DNA of 64,000 bases from Amborella trichopoda (GCF_000471905.2 NW_006499751.1:2975916-3039915); one strand, 5' to 3'. Counted from the first letter of the stretch, positions 36,151 to 49,199 are shown. Notes: generated by a model from the sequence alone, not told the origin. Numbers and translations are program-made.

Positions 36151-37591
36151 TATCAACATTCGCTTTTTGAGTTTGCGATGCTTCATAGTAAGAAGGTTTC
36201 CAATAAATTCCAGTGAACCCAGATTTGAGTTGGAGTTTCACAGTTTGGTTCGAAGGCATTTCACATTTGGGATTGGAAGTCGATTTATTGTCTAAAATGG
36301 TAGCGGTTATACTTCAGAAAAGGAAATCTAAAATTGTAGCATATATTGAAAACCATGGATGCTTTTGCTGGTTCTAGTGGTTTACTGCATGGAGTTGGAT
36401 TTTGGAAAGTTCCTCACTGATTAGACAGAATTACTACACAAGGGTTTCCAAAAGGTTTCTTATAAAGTACACTGAACTTCTCAAATGCAGGAATTTCTTG
36501 TTATTTTATTTTCTAGGCTATAGGTAAGCCATCTTTCGCGCCCTGCCTTCTTGTATTCTTGTGTTTGCTCTAGAGAGAGATGGTACATGAGAGTGCAAAC
36601 CAAGGACTTGTTTGAGAGGATGTACACTATTTGAAGAAGGCCCTCATCGCAATTCACTTGACAACCAGGAATGAGAGCTTCACTCACATTGAAAAGCATT
36701 TAACTCAAATTAGCAGTGTAAACCATCCCGAAAATAAAATTTGATGGTAACACTAGCTGCAGGGTTTCCTTCTGTCAAGACGTGTGGAAACTGGACATGC
36801 GTGCACTACTGAACCTCATTGGGCACCTCTTTAATCTTCTAAATTTCCAACTGGAGGTTTGTGGAGGCAGGAATCTGAAGATTTTGTATTACTCCTGGTT
36901 CTTTGGCGGTCTCAAGATATGAATAAAATTACGACCCACAGGATACATAGATGAACAGTCTAAATTGTTCATAATGCTCTTGATAAATTGGTGGAAGAAC
37001 TGGCTCCCCATGGGTCTATCCTACTCCCATTTAACAAGTAAATATAACAACAAGTGAATACATCCGGCTTATATTTACTTGTTATACCACTCACATTCCA
37101 AATTATCCTTTTAAATATATATCGAAAGAAATTCTACGCATGGTAAGCACTCATGGACCTAGTGTTATCAAGATGGACCGGCTACAGAATCTGTGGGCGG
37201 GTTTGTGAAAGTTGGACTATGCAAGTGTATAATGTATACTGATTAATTTTTTTTTATTTTCACCACCTAGATTACTTACAGATATCCAATTATATAATGA
37301 GAAACAATAAAATAAAACCAAAGAATCTCAAGGACTCTCACTTCCTGCCATTTTCACAACTCTTTATTGTATAGATAAAATTGTATAAAATTGATCTTAG
37401 AATCATGAAACATATAACGACATAAATAGAAAGTAAATTATCAGAAAATTACCTCAACTAGATTTGCACACCCCACTGTGGATCTCCTCCTCTATTGATG
37501 CATGGGATCAAGGTCTTATCTTTTAAAGTATGAGAAACCTCAAGCTACCAACCGTTTCAAATCATAGAGCAATGGTGGAGCAATCACAAGA
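36151..37591. other. intergenic, no gene seen
   Basis: AT-rich sequence after the host gene. No conserved coding motif seen in either strand. Confidence 0.5.
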
Positions 37592-37755
37592 CTAGGTCTC
37601 AATGCCTAAGCTTGGTACGCTAGGTCTCAATACCTATTATGAAAGGTTTTAAGTCTTAATACCTAATATAGTACCCTAGGTCTCAATACTTAGTACAGTA
37701 CCCTAAGTCTCAATATCTAATATGATAAGCTAGGTCTCAATTAGTATAGTAACCT
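37592..37755. repeat. 27-29 bp tandem repeat, six copies
   Basis: Unit aggtctcaatacctaatatag and variants, starting at 37594, 37622, 37651, 37678, 37705 and 37732. Confidence 0.88.
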
Positions 37756-39188
37756 ACCCCCCTTCCACCAAGCTTGGGGCGTGCCTCCTATTTCACAAAG
37801 CTTGGGGCCTGCCCCCTGTTTCTCTTATTACGATTTCTTAATGGAGGAAAGAGAGAGATGAGAGATCTTAAATAGAGATGAGAGAAGTTGACCTGCCATC
37901 TTGTGAGGGGGGAGAGAGAGGGATGGGAGGTGATACCTATTTATACATTTTCTCTAGGGTTAGGGTTTTTTAGGGTTAGCCAACCTTATGGAGAAAAGAT
38001 CCAGACTATTGGTCAAAGGAAACCTGTAGGGTGAGACATCTTAGTCATACAATATTTAGATCAGCCATCATGATTAAACGAAAGGTGCTAAAATATTATC
38101 CTTCAGCTTCCTTAACTTAATCCCGTCAAATAAACAAAATATGGAAAATAAATAACATAGACCTTTTATTTTCATATTCTCTCTTGCACATATTTAAACT
38201 TGAAAATTAAATCCTTTAATCTCCAAACTTTCCCTTTTCTCTTAATTGATTAATGACTTGTTTTACAAGCTTATAAATAGGAAACACCCCCTTAAGTGGG
38301 GCGTGCCACATATGGGGCCTCTAGTGGGCCCCCACATATTATGTGTTTTATAAAAAATAGTAAAATGATTTTTAGAAAAAAATAATTATTTTATTTTCTT
38401 TTTGAATATTTAAGATACTGAAAATTCAATTTCTCTATTTATAAATCCATTTTGAGAAACTAAAATGTCAAGATACTTTTAAGAATTCAAACTATCAATC
38501 TAAAAATCATTTAACATCAAAATAATCAGTTCTAAATAATTTTGATGGGATTTGGATCCAACTAAGTCAAGGAATTATTAATTTGCCGAAGCACTCTATC
38601 TTCTATTATGGACTATAATCCACACTCACTTTCTCAAACTGACCCAGCAGTTCACACGGTCAATGGCTTAGTTGTAGGTTTGAATTGTACATGCAGGCCT
38701 ATCATGCGAGCGGCGACCACAAGGTTGCCTCCTCGTACACACGGTCAACGATCGCCACTGCTAAGGTCAGACCATCTGCTCAAATACGGGTCGGCTCCAA
38801 ATCCGCCCTCAACCCGTCCTCAGACTGTACGTACACCCGCAAGTCCACCATTCCCCCTAGACTCAAGGGAAAGAGCAGGCAACATCCGTTCCCCACTTTC
38901 TTCAACCCATCTTCTTCACCTAAGCCTCTTATGACTTATTCAAAAACCTTCCCTCATAATACCCTTTTGTCATCCTCTTCGATACCCTTGTTATTTGCCG
39001 GCCATTGAGGATGGGCTCGGGGCAAAACCCCTTTTCTAAAACGTGCTAAACAACCTTTCATTACACATCCCATCTTAAAAATTGATCCCACCCATAAAAG
39101 GTAGAAAGAACTGCTTGCATTCATTCAGAGGTGGTTCTACGGGGCAATCAAGAAGAAAAATAATGGTCAAGCCTGGATATAGGGCCGG
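37756..39188. other. intergenic AT-rich sequence, possible element leader
   Basis: Has TATA-like ctatttataca (37939) and a gggttagggtttttt stretch. It could be LTR or leader sequence of the gypsy relic that follows, but no termini were found. Confidence 0.4.
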
Positions 39189-39971
39189 GTGACCAAAACA
39201 TTGAAGGCCCGAATCAGAGGCAAAGAAGGAGAGCACAAAAGGTCTCCCCTCTTCAACCAAAGATGTAACCCGTTGGAAAAGAAAAACTCCTTCTGCCCTC
39301 TTGGGCCCTTTGGTGCTAATGAGACCAAAGAAGCTTGCCACATGGTTAGCCTGAAAGAAACTACACCCGAGCCCATTTCATGCCAACGCACCCAAAGCAA
39401 TGGCCTTTCTGAACCAATTAGATCCGACCATGTCATAATGCTGGAGCCTATGCCAATCCAATCTGAGCTTGGGGCAATTCATGAGCCCAAAGCAGTCTCA
39501 CTAAGGCTCTTGTTGAGTCGGAAGGCATTAACTCGGGGCAGCCACAAAGTCTCAAGTAAAGTGGAAGCCGAAATCACAAATGTGGCAAAGGTCCAAATCC
39601 AAGACAAAGATCCAACTAAGTTAGTTAGGCCCGAGCCACTTGTGATTAAGAAGCCAAGGTTTTCTCTTCCTGGATTAATGAGGAGTTTCCTATGTGGCGG
39701 CGGCTCTCCAGCTTCCGAAGAGGCAAAAATTGACCCCAAGAAGGTTGTGGAACATCCAGAAAACAACAATGTTGCCCCCTCCAAAGAGGCAGTCTTGTGC
39801 TCACTTGAAGAAAGTGTTCTTCGGATGATGCAAGTTCTGAACTATAAAGAGGTCAGTCTCATTGCCATATCGCAAGAGGATGACCCGACACATCCATTTA
39901 AGGTTTTCCCTTATAGTCCTGCTCCCCAGGTTGAAACCGAAGAGCAAGTCAATACTACTAAACTGCTTTGA
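39189..39971 (+). CDS. 260-codon ORF of a retrotransposon relic, function unknown
   Basis: The longest plus-strand frame of the window outside repeats. It is charged and rich in Lys, Glu and Pro, with no membrane segment or enzyme motif. Features include a basic PRFSLPGLMRSFLCGGGSP patch in the middle and an acidic C-terminus. It lies upstream of, and on the same strand as, gag text at 41.2-42.1 kb, so I infer an N-terminal gag region or an extra ORF of a gypsy element. A host gene is possible but has no supporting splice or promoter signal. Confidence 0.4.
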   Translation: MTKTLKARIRGKEGEHKRSPLFNQRCNPLEKKNSFCPLGPFGANETKEACHMVSLKETTPEPISCQRTQSNGLSEPIRSDHVIMLEPMPIQSELGAIHEPKAVSLRLLLSRKALTRGSHKVSSKVEAEITNVAKVQIQDKDPTKLVRPEPLVIKKPRFSLPGLMRSFLCGGGSPASEEAKIDPKKVVEHPENNNVAPSKEAVLCSLEESVLRMMQVLNYKEVSLIAISQEDDPTHPFKVFPYSPAPQVETEEQVNTTKLL

Positions 39972-40080
39972 GGGTCTCATTGCCAAGATAAACCTCATGA
40001 ACTTTGACATTGTTCAACTCCTCTAGCCTTTACCCAGATTTGTCCTAGAATCTCGGAGATTTGATGAACCAGAGTCTTCT

Positions 40081-40620
40081 TTGGCCAATTCTAATGGTGT
40101 GGCCTCCATTACCTTCACTCGCCCAATAACTCAACCCTCTGATGAGAGTTCGTCACTCTCATTTGAGGAAAACCACTCCCTAGCAGTAGATGAGTTGAGC
40201 CATACTCCCTCTATTGGCAACCTCATTGAAATGGCTTCCCCATGCCTCGAAAGTGCTATGATTCCTTGTGAGGCCGATTGCATGCCTTATCCATGCTTTA
40301 AAAGCCCTATATGTGCCCTTGTTGATGACCATGTAGCCTCACCATCATATGAGAGCTTCATATTCTTGTTTGATTGTGAGGAACCTGATTCCGATGATGC
40401 GGGCTCCCTTACCTTCACTATGCCAATTACCCCATCCTCTGATGAGAGCTCATCACTCTCATTTGAGGAAAACGACTCCCTAATAGTGGAAGAAGTTGTC
40501 GCCTCTACTGGAAACCTCACTGAAGTGACTTCCCCATGCCTCGAAGGTGCCATGATTCCCTATGAGGTTGATTGTATGCTCACCCCTTACCTCGAAAGCT
40601 TCATGTGTTCCTTTTTATAA
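40081..40620 (+). CDS. acidic ORF with internal 100-residue duplication, retroelement-associated
   Basis: The frame contains two copies of one block. Both include a TFT-x-PIT segment, SDESSSLSFEEN, and then SPCLE-AMIP-E-DCM. The DNA period is about 300 bp (copies starting near 40105 and 40405). After the second copy the sense continues in another frame (DDMTSPFYENFTDSFNDEDS, 40622-40680), so a frameshift has cut a longer acidic protein that ran to about 40900. Same strand as the neighbouring ORF and gag remnant. I do not recognise the domain. Confidence 0.45.
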   Translation: MANSNGVASITFTRPITQPSDESSSLSFEENHSLAVDELSHTPSIGNLIEMASPCLESAMIPCEADCMPYPCFKSPICALVDDHVASPSYESFIFLFDCEEPDSDDAGSLTFTMPITPSSDESSSLSFEENDSLIVEEVVASTGNLTEVTSPCLEGAMIPYEVDCMLTPYLESFMCSFL

Positions 40621-40951
40621 TGATGACATGACCTCACCATTTTATGAGAATTTCACAGACTCATTCAATGATGAAGATAGTCATGCCTTAAAAGGTGAAA
40701 CGGGCTCAAGGGAAAGCCCAGGGTCCATTATCGACGAGGTTGTTGAAGTAGCAGATGGACCCATGAGTGAACATTTCATTGAACAAGAGGCATTTAATGA
40801 GCAAAATCTGTCAGAGTATACTACCTCAAATGGAGAAGATGCTTTCGAGGCAATCAGCCCCAAAGCCTCCATTATTTCTTTGCTTCCCAGTGATGAGTAA
40901 GAAGAACCTCCAAGCATTGATGAGGAAATATCATAACCCTATAGAGACGCG

Positions 40952-42080
40952 ATGACGCAACTAAGGGCCCCATCGAGACAATTGCAAGCCGAGATGAGGT
41001 CAAAAGATGAAATGATGAAAACTATGCGCCAAGAGATGTTGATGTCTGGAAAGGATGAGCACACACCCTCGACACACCAAAATCCCCTACCATCTCTCAA
41101 CTACCATGTGAAGCCATCAGAGAAGTGCCACCAAAGGAGTCGCTACTCCCACCCACATCTCCCTTATTCCCAGTTTCTTCTCCATCGACTCAGGTTGTGA
41201 ATGAAGAGCTAGTGAAAGGCATGATAGCCGAAGCATTGAAGACACATACAATATCCCAGTGGTGGGAGTGTTGAATTGCTATAAAAGACCTTACCCGGCT
41301 TATGTTGACCAAACTCCATTCCCTTTGGGTTACCAATGGCCTGACTTCTCCAAGTACGATGGCACCAACTTGTCACGACAGCATATAGGCCACTTTGTTT
41401 CTACTTGTAGCAATACCGCAAACAATGAACACCTATTGCTCAATTTGTAGGAACCCTTACGGAAGCCGCCTTCAAATGGTACTCTCGGCTAGCACCTAGT
41501 TTAATCTCATCATGAGAGCAAATGGAAGAAGAGTTCTTCAAGCGCTTCTATGACATATAAAGAAATGTGTAGCTTCATGAACTTCTTGATGTGAAGCAAA
41601 AGCCACATGAGTCAGTGACCGAGTAGATCGGAAGGTGACGCAATCTGGCCATCAATTTGGTCATTCCAGTGAACAAGCTTCAAGAAGTGGATTACTGCGT
41701 AGAAAGAATGCACCAAGAATTGTCAATGCATGTCTACGCAGCATGCCCCTCCACGTTTTTCAAAATGATTAATAAAGCAGTGCAAATGGAAGACTTAATC
41801 ATAATGGAAAAATATATGACCCGTTCACCATGCTAGATACCATGCACTATTCATGCCAAAACTGACGCAAGATTTATTCCTTTGATGAATGCATGGTCCC
41901 CGAGTTGGAATCTCTCATCTTCGAGAGAATGATAGAGCTACTCATACCAAAGAGGCCAGAGGAAGTCAGAAGGATGACGACTCTAACTACTGCCGATACC
42001 ATAGAATGCTTGGTCATATGACCAAAGATTTCCATGCTACTAAAGACTTCATCCAAAGGTTCATAAACAATGGGTGATTG
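40952..42080 (+). pseudogene. gypsy gag (retrotrans_gag type), degenerate
   Basis: A polar, probably helical start (40952-41050) leads to YKRPYPAYVDQTPFPLGYQW (41277-41336) and DFSKYDGTNLSRQHIGHFVS. These are hallmark words of plant Ty3/gypsy gag. The rest follows in shifted frames: 'ELLDVKQKPHES' near 41580, HARYHALFMPKL near 41840. A histidine/cysteine segment CRYHRMLGHMTKDFHATKDF closes it at 41990-42050. Stops and frameshifts break it repeatedly. No protease or reverse transcriptase follows on this strand. Confidence 0.8.
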
Positions 42081-42109
42081 AACTTGGGGACTGATTCTAT
42101 GCATGATGA

Positions 42110-42430
42110 GTCATGAGCCCAATGGTTTGCACTGCAAGACCCTAAAACTGCATGGCATTCATCCTGACAACATGAGGTTAAATCGAATCGCATCATGGTC
42201 TGCTTTGCAAGACCCTAAACTGCATAGCATTCGTCCTGGTGGCATGATGTTAAACCGCATCACACCTTGGTCTGCGCTGCAAGACCCTAAACTGCATAGC
42301 ATTCGTCCTGGCGGCACGATATTAAACCGCATCGCATCATGGTCCAAGTCGTAAGACCTTAAATTGCATGGCAATGGTCCAAGCTATACGATCCTAAACT
42401 ATAGCCCAGGTCCCGATGGCATGACCTTAA
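42110..42430. repeat. 72-bp tandem repeat, about four copies
   Basis: The landmark gcaagaccctaaactgcat recurs at 42134, 42207 and 42279, with a decayed copy at 42351. It follows the gag relic directly. Confidence 0.88.
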
Positions 42431-42838
42431 ATACGCCTCCCAAAAAAATAAAAATAGATATGGCGAAAATCCGCAAGGGCATCATAGGTAAAAATGTAAA
42501 AAAAAAATGGAAAAAAAGAAAGAAAAGAAAAGATGACCATAGTGAAAACTTGCAAGGGCACTACGGGAAAAAGTGCCAAAATAAAAAGGGTATGGTGAAA
42601 AGCCTTCGGGGCACTCACGCTCAAATGACGGACGTGGTGTGCATCCCAAAAGCCAGCATGGACAAAATATGTCAAAGAGAAAAAAAGATGACCATAGTAC
42701 GTCCTTGTAGCATGACTTTAAACTGCGTGACAGACAGTCTGTTTGCATGACTATAAATTGCTTCCCGTTCTTAAATATTCCAATGGGGTTGCCGCATGTC
42801 ACCTTGCCACATATAGCCCCTATCATGTCCCTCTTTAT

Positions 42839-43400
42839 AACATCCCGAGTGAAAGAGCACCATTGCTCCAACATCCCTAGTGGAAGAGCACCATCACTCC
42901 AACAGCATGAGATGCTCTCCCCAATTGAGGCATACCACAATTCCGACTGTGTGACTTTAGAGCATGCAATCGTCTCTCCATAAAGCCATATCCCCAATGG
43001 AGGAACACCATCACTCCAAACCCAACACCACAAGGTGCTCTCCCTAATTGAAGCATACTACAGTTCCGTCTGTGTGACTTCAAAGCATGCAATCGCCTCT
43101 CCATAAAGCCATATCCCTAGTGGAGGAGCACCATCACTCCAAACCCAACACCACAAGGTGCTCTCCCTAATTGAGGCGTACCACAGTTCTATCTGTGTAA
43201 CTTCAAATCATGCAATCGCCTCACCATAAAGCCATATCCCCTGTAGAGGAGCACCATCACTCCAAACTCAACACCATAAGGTTCTCTCCCTAATTAAGGC
43301 GTACCACAGTGCCGACTGTGTGTCGTCAAAGCATGAAATCCATGTCGCTAACTCTTTGCAATGAAAAAATAATATCTCGAATGGAGGCATACCACAATCT
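42839..43400. repeat. 123-bp tandem repeat, about 4.5 copies
   Basis: The landmark ccatatccc recurs at 42986, 43109 and 43232. Each unit includes gagcaccatcactccaaac and caatcgcctctccataaag. Diverged partial units lie at each edge. Confidence 0.9.
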
Positions 43401-46330
43401 CGGTTGTGTGACTTTGTCCTATCCGTTTTACACATCACCTCATCCATGAGAATTCGCTTGCCACCAACCACTTCATTTCTCATGACTCTTCAGATCTCCA
43501 TTTTCCCAGTTGAGTCACACCACTCATGGCTCTCTTGAGCTTCCATCATTCATGTTTCGAGGCAAATCACGGGACCATTACTCTAGTCTCAAACTGTGTG
43601 GCACCCCAAATGGCATGCGTGACCTAATTTTCGATAAGCCATTCTTCACCAACCTGTAGTTGTCCCTTGGACCCTGTACCTTATGGTCCTCCATGATCTC
43701 ACTTCATGTCATGTGTGCCCCTACCTTCATGTCCTGTGTGCCCCTACCTTCATGTCCAACAAGGGTGAGGACTTTAGTGTTGCATTTTGAGGATGTCAAG
43801 GGACGTATGCAAAACTCAAACCTCCACCTCTTTGTTCCCCGTGGAGTGAACCTATAGAATCTTGGATGGCTAGTCCGAGCACCCTTCACTACCCTTGTTG
43901 TGAGCCCCCTGTACGTCTTAACATCAGTCAAGATTGGTACCCCGCTTTAAAGAAGAATCTTCCTCAAAGAAATATCCATCGTCTCCAGGTGGCTGAACAA
44001 ACCATATCAGGTAGTCATCACCAAAATCTCCCAAAACTCACCCCCAAGCACATGGTGGACTGTGCAATGCCTCATAGCTGTGGTTATACCATGGCTCACC
44101 AAAAAGCATCCCACCATGGAGCCTATGCTCGCTGCAATTCTAAATCCAAAGCCACCAATTGTGAGTGTACCCTTACTCACTCTACCCTTGATGGACTGTG
44201 TCAAAGGAGGCGTTGCCCTACATACCCTAGTGGAGCAGACACTTCCACCTTTTTCCTAATTCCATTGGAGGAATTTGTCACTCGTGCCTAGCCGATCCAT
44301 ACAAGCCACACTTCCACAATAAGTTAGCCCTAAGAGGTTACCGTACAAGGAGGGTGGCATAACTGTTGATCGCCCCATTTTCTCTTTCCGATCTCACTGG
44401 CATAGCAGCTAGTTTCCCTCTTACCACCCTTAACATGATTTCGGCATGGCCCCTAGCCCTCCCCTTTTTTTAACCTCTTCTCATGCCATACCAACCCATT
44501 TCTTAAGCCCCTTAACTCCTTTACCTTCTTTCCACGTGGTCATGCAACACCTTAACATCCTCCCCATCTTCATACTTCATTATATTGTCTCATTCACCTA
44601 CCATAACACCTCACTATAAACTCATCTCTCTCACTTTCGTAAACCCACCTCATGGGAGCTTTGCATCTCACCATGTGTCACCTTCCACAAAGCCACCTCA
44701 AGCTTACTTTTAAGCACCTTGATACTCATTACTATCATGCCATACTAGGCTTCTCATGGTTTGTCTTAAAAATTCACACCATCTCATGACACCTCATATT
44801 CTCTCTTGTTATGTCTCATTCATTTCACCTCAACTTTCACTATCGCCATGAGCATTTCATGCACCCACTAGCTCATTCCATACCATCTGTTCATCCCATC
44901 TTACCATTTTGTCTTATGCTCAACTTTCATGAGGATCCACCACCTTCATTTTTGTTTTATACTCCACCCTCATCCAAACTCATGCTTCCATATTCACATC
45001 CTTCACACCATTCTCATTTTTGACATGCCACCATTTAAACCTTCTTCCTTCACCTCACTATAATACACGACTTAGCCACTGGCGATCCATTGCCATTCTT
45101 CACTCAACGTGGAAATACACGGCATAGCCGCTGGTGCACGCTCTCTTCTCTTCTCCCCTCATCTCGTTCTCTCTCCCATTCTACATCGTGCGTGGACACA
45201 CTCTTTCTCTCTCGCATCTCTAACTCTCTCCACTATACATCACGCCCACCCAAACATCCGTCCCACCAACACATCCACTGCCATTAATCAACACCATCAT
45301 CCATTATGCCCTGTGGGTTTCCTCACATACGCCATGGAACAAACCTATACCTCTAGGAGTCCCATTCACCTCATAGCACAAAACTCATCACCCCGATGAA
45401 CTTTTACGATTCCCGTTCCATGGGGTAAACTATTATCACCAGGAAGTTTCACTCACCTCATGGAACAAACCCATACCCCAAGGAGACAGACTCACATCAA
45501 AGGAAATCGATAACCCTGAGAGTTTTATGCGCCCCGTTGAGCAGACCACCATCTTCAAAGAGCCCCCATAGGGCTCAGGGCGTGAACCATCATCCCCAGG
45601 GAGTTTCATTCATTTTTTGAGGTAAATCACTATTTCCCTTTTAAAACCTCACCATACCCCAGTGAGTTTCGCCCATCTCAAAAAGCTACCTTTACACCCT
45701 GGTGGACCTATGCCTCACCCATACCATGAGGTAAACCATGACCCCCATGTGACCATTCTACCCTGGGTCACTCAACATCTATGAGCATCATTTGAAACCA
45801 TGAATGAGTGCTCCTATCTAAGCCAATATCATCAGTAACGACCTCATCACATGCACCATCCAAACCCTTGGATGGTTGCCTAGATAGAATACTTCATCAT
45901 GGGTGAGTTCATCCCCCCATCGTCAACCCTCATATATACCCATGGGTAATTGACCACATCAATCCCCATTGGTGTCGTCATCAACTTCCCAAATGGCCAC
46001 CTCTACTGGACCATCCCATACTCCTGAGATGGCTCGTGCATCCCCTTTGGCGCGGATGCCCCATTGAGCCTACCACTCCTCAGTTGAACCATCAACCCAT
46101 TCCAAAACCCCCAGTAGGGTCATTTCATCATTCAAAGTAGCCACTTCCCTTGAGCTACATTGTACCACCGTGATGATCCCACGTCTTCCTACTCACCATT
46201 CCAAACCATTTTACCCCCCATGAAGCTTCACCTATGACTCTCACTCTCCCCAAGTGAGTCCCATTACCCACCATGGAGCTTTCACATCCATTGTCATAAT
46301 AAGGGGACCTTCCCATTATGCATCCACCAT
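43401..46330. other. C-rich degenerate repeat field, no gene seen
   Basis: Sequence rich in ccat, cacc and ctca, with loose repeats (for example 'gagtttcactcacctcatgg' variants, 45390-45700). The open frames are products of low G content on the plus strand. Probably the 3' non-coding part of the gypsy relic. Confidence 0.5.
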
Positions 46331-47100
46331 CATGATGACAAAAAGAAAAAGAGAAAAAGAAAATAAAATATGGATGTAGCCATGACGCTACGGGTAAAAG
46401 AGCTAAAAAAAATGGGCATGGTGAAAACCAGAAAGGATGCCATGAGTAAAAATGAAAAAATGACAGGCGTGGCTATGAAGCCACGAGTAAAAACGTTAAA
46501 AAATAAATAAAAAAAGAAGTTGGTGAAACCACTCTACTGCGCCACTTTTACTCAGTTCAGGTGAAAACCCAAAAGGGCGCTTGAACCAATAAGCAGGTTG
46601 ATGCAGCGCTCGCCTCCATAGATGGCTTCAACTAGCTCCTTCATGCAAAAGTTCGGTAGTATGAGAGTCAATGCCCCTTCACAAGGGAACCAGAAACATG
46701 CTTCAATAACCCGGGTCAGCCTCCAAAGGGCTCCTAAAAGTAAAAAAAAAAAAAACAGATGGCACGTCGGATCAATCACTTGCCGAAGAAATTCCTAACC
46801 ATGAAGTCAATCAAAAACAACAAATCAAGTTGATAGGATGGATCTCGCCCCAAATAGGCTTATCAGTTGTCAAGCTAGATCAGTGCCTCGGTAGATTGGG
46901 TAACTGCTTAATAAGGCTCCCCTCTACTGTATATGTCTTGACATTCAAGGAGGAAGCTCCCATTGGGCCCGACTAGGCACTAACAGATAGGGGACATACC
47001 CCAAAGAAGCCTCCAACTATCAACTGTCCCTTGTCATGGTGTAGCAGTTTGTAAGCCCACAAAGAGATCCTCCGCTGTCTTTCAAAAGAAAAATGGCTCC
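46331..47100. other. A-rich segment and non-coding sequence
   Basis: 46340-46520 has gaaaaagaaaa blocks alternating with 'atgaagccacgagtaaaa' and 'atggtgaaaacc'. It resembles the block at 42450-42620, suggesting both belong to one retroelement non-coding region. The remainder shows no motif. Confidence 0.45.
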
Positions 47101-47450
47101 TGAAGTGGGTTACAAGCCCTTAAGCAAGGATCCCACCAGAAGACCAAAAATAGAAGCTAAGATTTGGGTTACAAGCCCTTAAGCAAAGCCCCCAAACATT
47201 AAACTTCTTCGCAAAACCTGACTGATTGTGAAGGAAGCCCATAAGCAAGGCCCCTGATTGTCAGACAAATCATAATTCTGACAATACTGGGTCACAAGCC
47301 CCTAAGAAAAGCCCTCAGTTGTTGAAATAAAAAGTCAGCCACTGAAGCGGGACGGAAGCCCTTAAGCAAGCCCCCCACAAGCAGATCAAGTCTCTCGTCC
47401 CCCGAAGTCCTAACGGTACGCGGTCTACAAGCCCTTGAGTAAGGCGTCCA
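47101..47450. repeat. degenerate tandem repeat of about 60 bp
   Basis: 'ggttacaagcccttaagcaa' and variants recur around 47109, 47165, 47230, 47290, 47350 and 47425. Confidence 0.7.
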
Positions 47451-47880
47451 GTTGTTAGTGTGCCTCGGTCATCCCCTAGGGAAGCTTCATATGATTTCCT
47501 CTCATAGGTCACGCCGATGCCGGTCGAGAAGAAAATAAAAATTGAGAGACCAATTTTGTTCCGAATGATACACTTGTTGCTTCTCTCAAAGAGCAACATT
47601 CGACGGAGCAAGATGTTGTTGGGTATTTTTGACAAACTTGTATTCCCGGTGTTCATAATGGTGAAGCCAGTGGTAACCTAGACTCACAGGTACCAAAGAT
47701 ACTTGTGGACTATAGAAACCCTGACTAAATAAGCCTTATTTTTGGAAAGCCACGATAGAGTCTCTAATTGAAAATGTGGGTCCCCCATGATGATCTAAGG
47801 ATCCCCTCAAAGTTTTGGTCAATTCGTATGTAAATGGAAGAAATATGTACAAATCCCGTTTTTAGCTTGAGCTCCTATCA

Positions 47881-48200
47881 TTCTACAATGCACTATAGCT
47901 AGAACATTGCTCTAGAGACCTCCAGTGACTATGGGACCATTGCCAATGGATTCAGAAGGCTGAAAATATGCATTGTGTCAAGTTTTAGCCCAATCCTACC
48001 TTCTTAGGTCATACCTACTAAAAAGGGCAAGTTTCTAGTGTGATACGGTACACCATAACTGGAACTATATTCTAGAGATCTCTAGTGATTGTGGGACCAC
48101 TGTCAATGGATTCGGGAGGCTGAGAACAACCTCTATGGAAAATTTCTACTCATTGCGACCTTTTTAGGTCATACTTCCAAAATATAGTAAACGTTTTACT
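47881..48200. repeat. 160-bp tandem duplication
   Basis: Two diverged copies share tctagagacctccagtga, ttgccaatggattc and ttaggtcatac; the landmarks lie at 47911 and 48071. Confidence 0.75.
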
Positions 48201-49019
48201 ATTCACTTTATCTTCTTCAACCAATTACTATTTATAATAACTGCATTTTTTTGAAAACGAGAAACTTTAAAGGCCCCAATCTCCCTCATCTTAAATCAAA
48301 TCGACTCCAAATTGGAAGAAATCTTAGAGAGAAGATCACCGAAATCCATAAAAACACAGAATTTTGCAGCCTCATATCTCTGCACTCTAGGGTGTATAAC
48401 TTGATATTTCAGAATCGTATGATGGATGGGTCCATTGCAACCGTAGCTCAGAGAGCTTCGATTTGAATACTTAGTCGCTCAAAATGGGACCTGGGAAGGT
48501 GTTCTATTATGGTGTACACAAAGAGGCATTTTCCTGTGGCCAGAATCCCATTTTTCGGCCACCTCCCCAATTAAAAAACTAATTATTCGGCATCAAAACG
48601 AAGAGATTTTTATGGAAAAAAGACTATGAAAGTTTCTTGTCGATTTATGATGAAGAAAGTGACCCAAAATGATGAAAAATGAGCAAGATCAAGAGTACAA
48701 GATTGCAAGTTTATGGGCTTCACCGGATTTAGAGAACACTTTCAAAACTCCTCCTCAACCTTAATAATGCATGTAAAAATGATCCTCTTGAAGTGAAAAT
48801 CATTTTTCTGATGTTTGATCACCCGAAAGATCACCAAAAGATGTCCGAAAGCACCCCGAATGACAAGCAAACCATGAGGTCCCTTTTTGGGAACCATTTA
48901 GTCATTTTGGTGAAAGCTGAAGGGGCAAAAAGGTCATTTTTGTCTAAAAAGGGGATTCACTTTTATTACAAAAATTATGCATTTTCTAACAATTAAGTTT
49001 ACTTTTCATCATCCACCCA

Positions 49020-49090
49020 TATTTGGGGCACTTTCTATATAAGGTCTTTTCATTCTATTTGTAAAGCTAGGATGTAATGAAACGTGAAAG
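49020..49090 (+). promoter_or_regulatory. TATA-like promoter, probably of an LTR
   Basis: ctatataaggtc at about 49034 lies in otherwise non-coding sequence. It is followed by pyrimidine- and purine-rich tracts typical of LTR U5/leader regions. Inferred to belong to the plus-strand gypsy relic. LTR ends were not located. Confidence 0.4.
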
Positions 49091-49199
49091 AGGGTAAAGA
49101 ATTATTGAGATTTGTGCTAAGCTTTTCCTTTGAGTTTTGCTTGCTTTCTTGATCTAAAAGAGAGGAGAGAGACAAATTTACCCAAAAGAGAATACCCCT

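Noticed and set aside
37939..38310. Complete LTR around TATA-like ctatttataca
   Set aside because: No matching TG/CA ends, primer site or second copy could be found, so it is left as unassigned intergenic sequence.
42482..43033. 183-codon minus-strand frame
   Set aside because: Crosses an A-rich block and the 123-bp minisatellite. Its protein repeats follow the DNA repeats, and no known domain is seen.
42110..43400. CRISPR-like regular repeats
   Set aside because: The repeats are contiguous minisatellites without unique spacers, in eukaryotic retroelement DNA.
47315..47656. 113-codon minus-strand frame as a gene
   Set aside because: Overlaps a degenerate 60-bp repeat and shows no domain or conserved motif.
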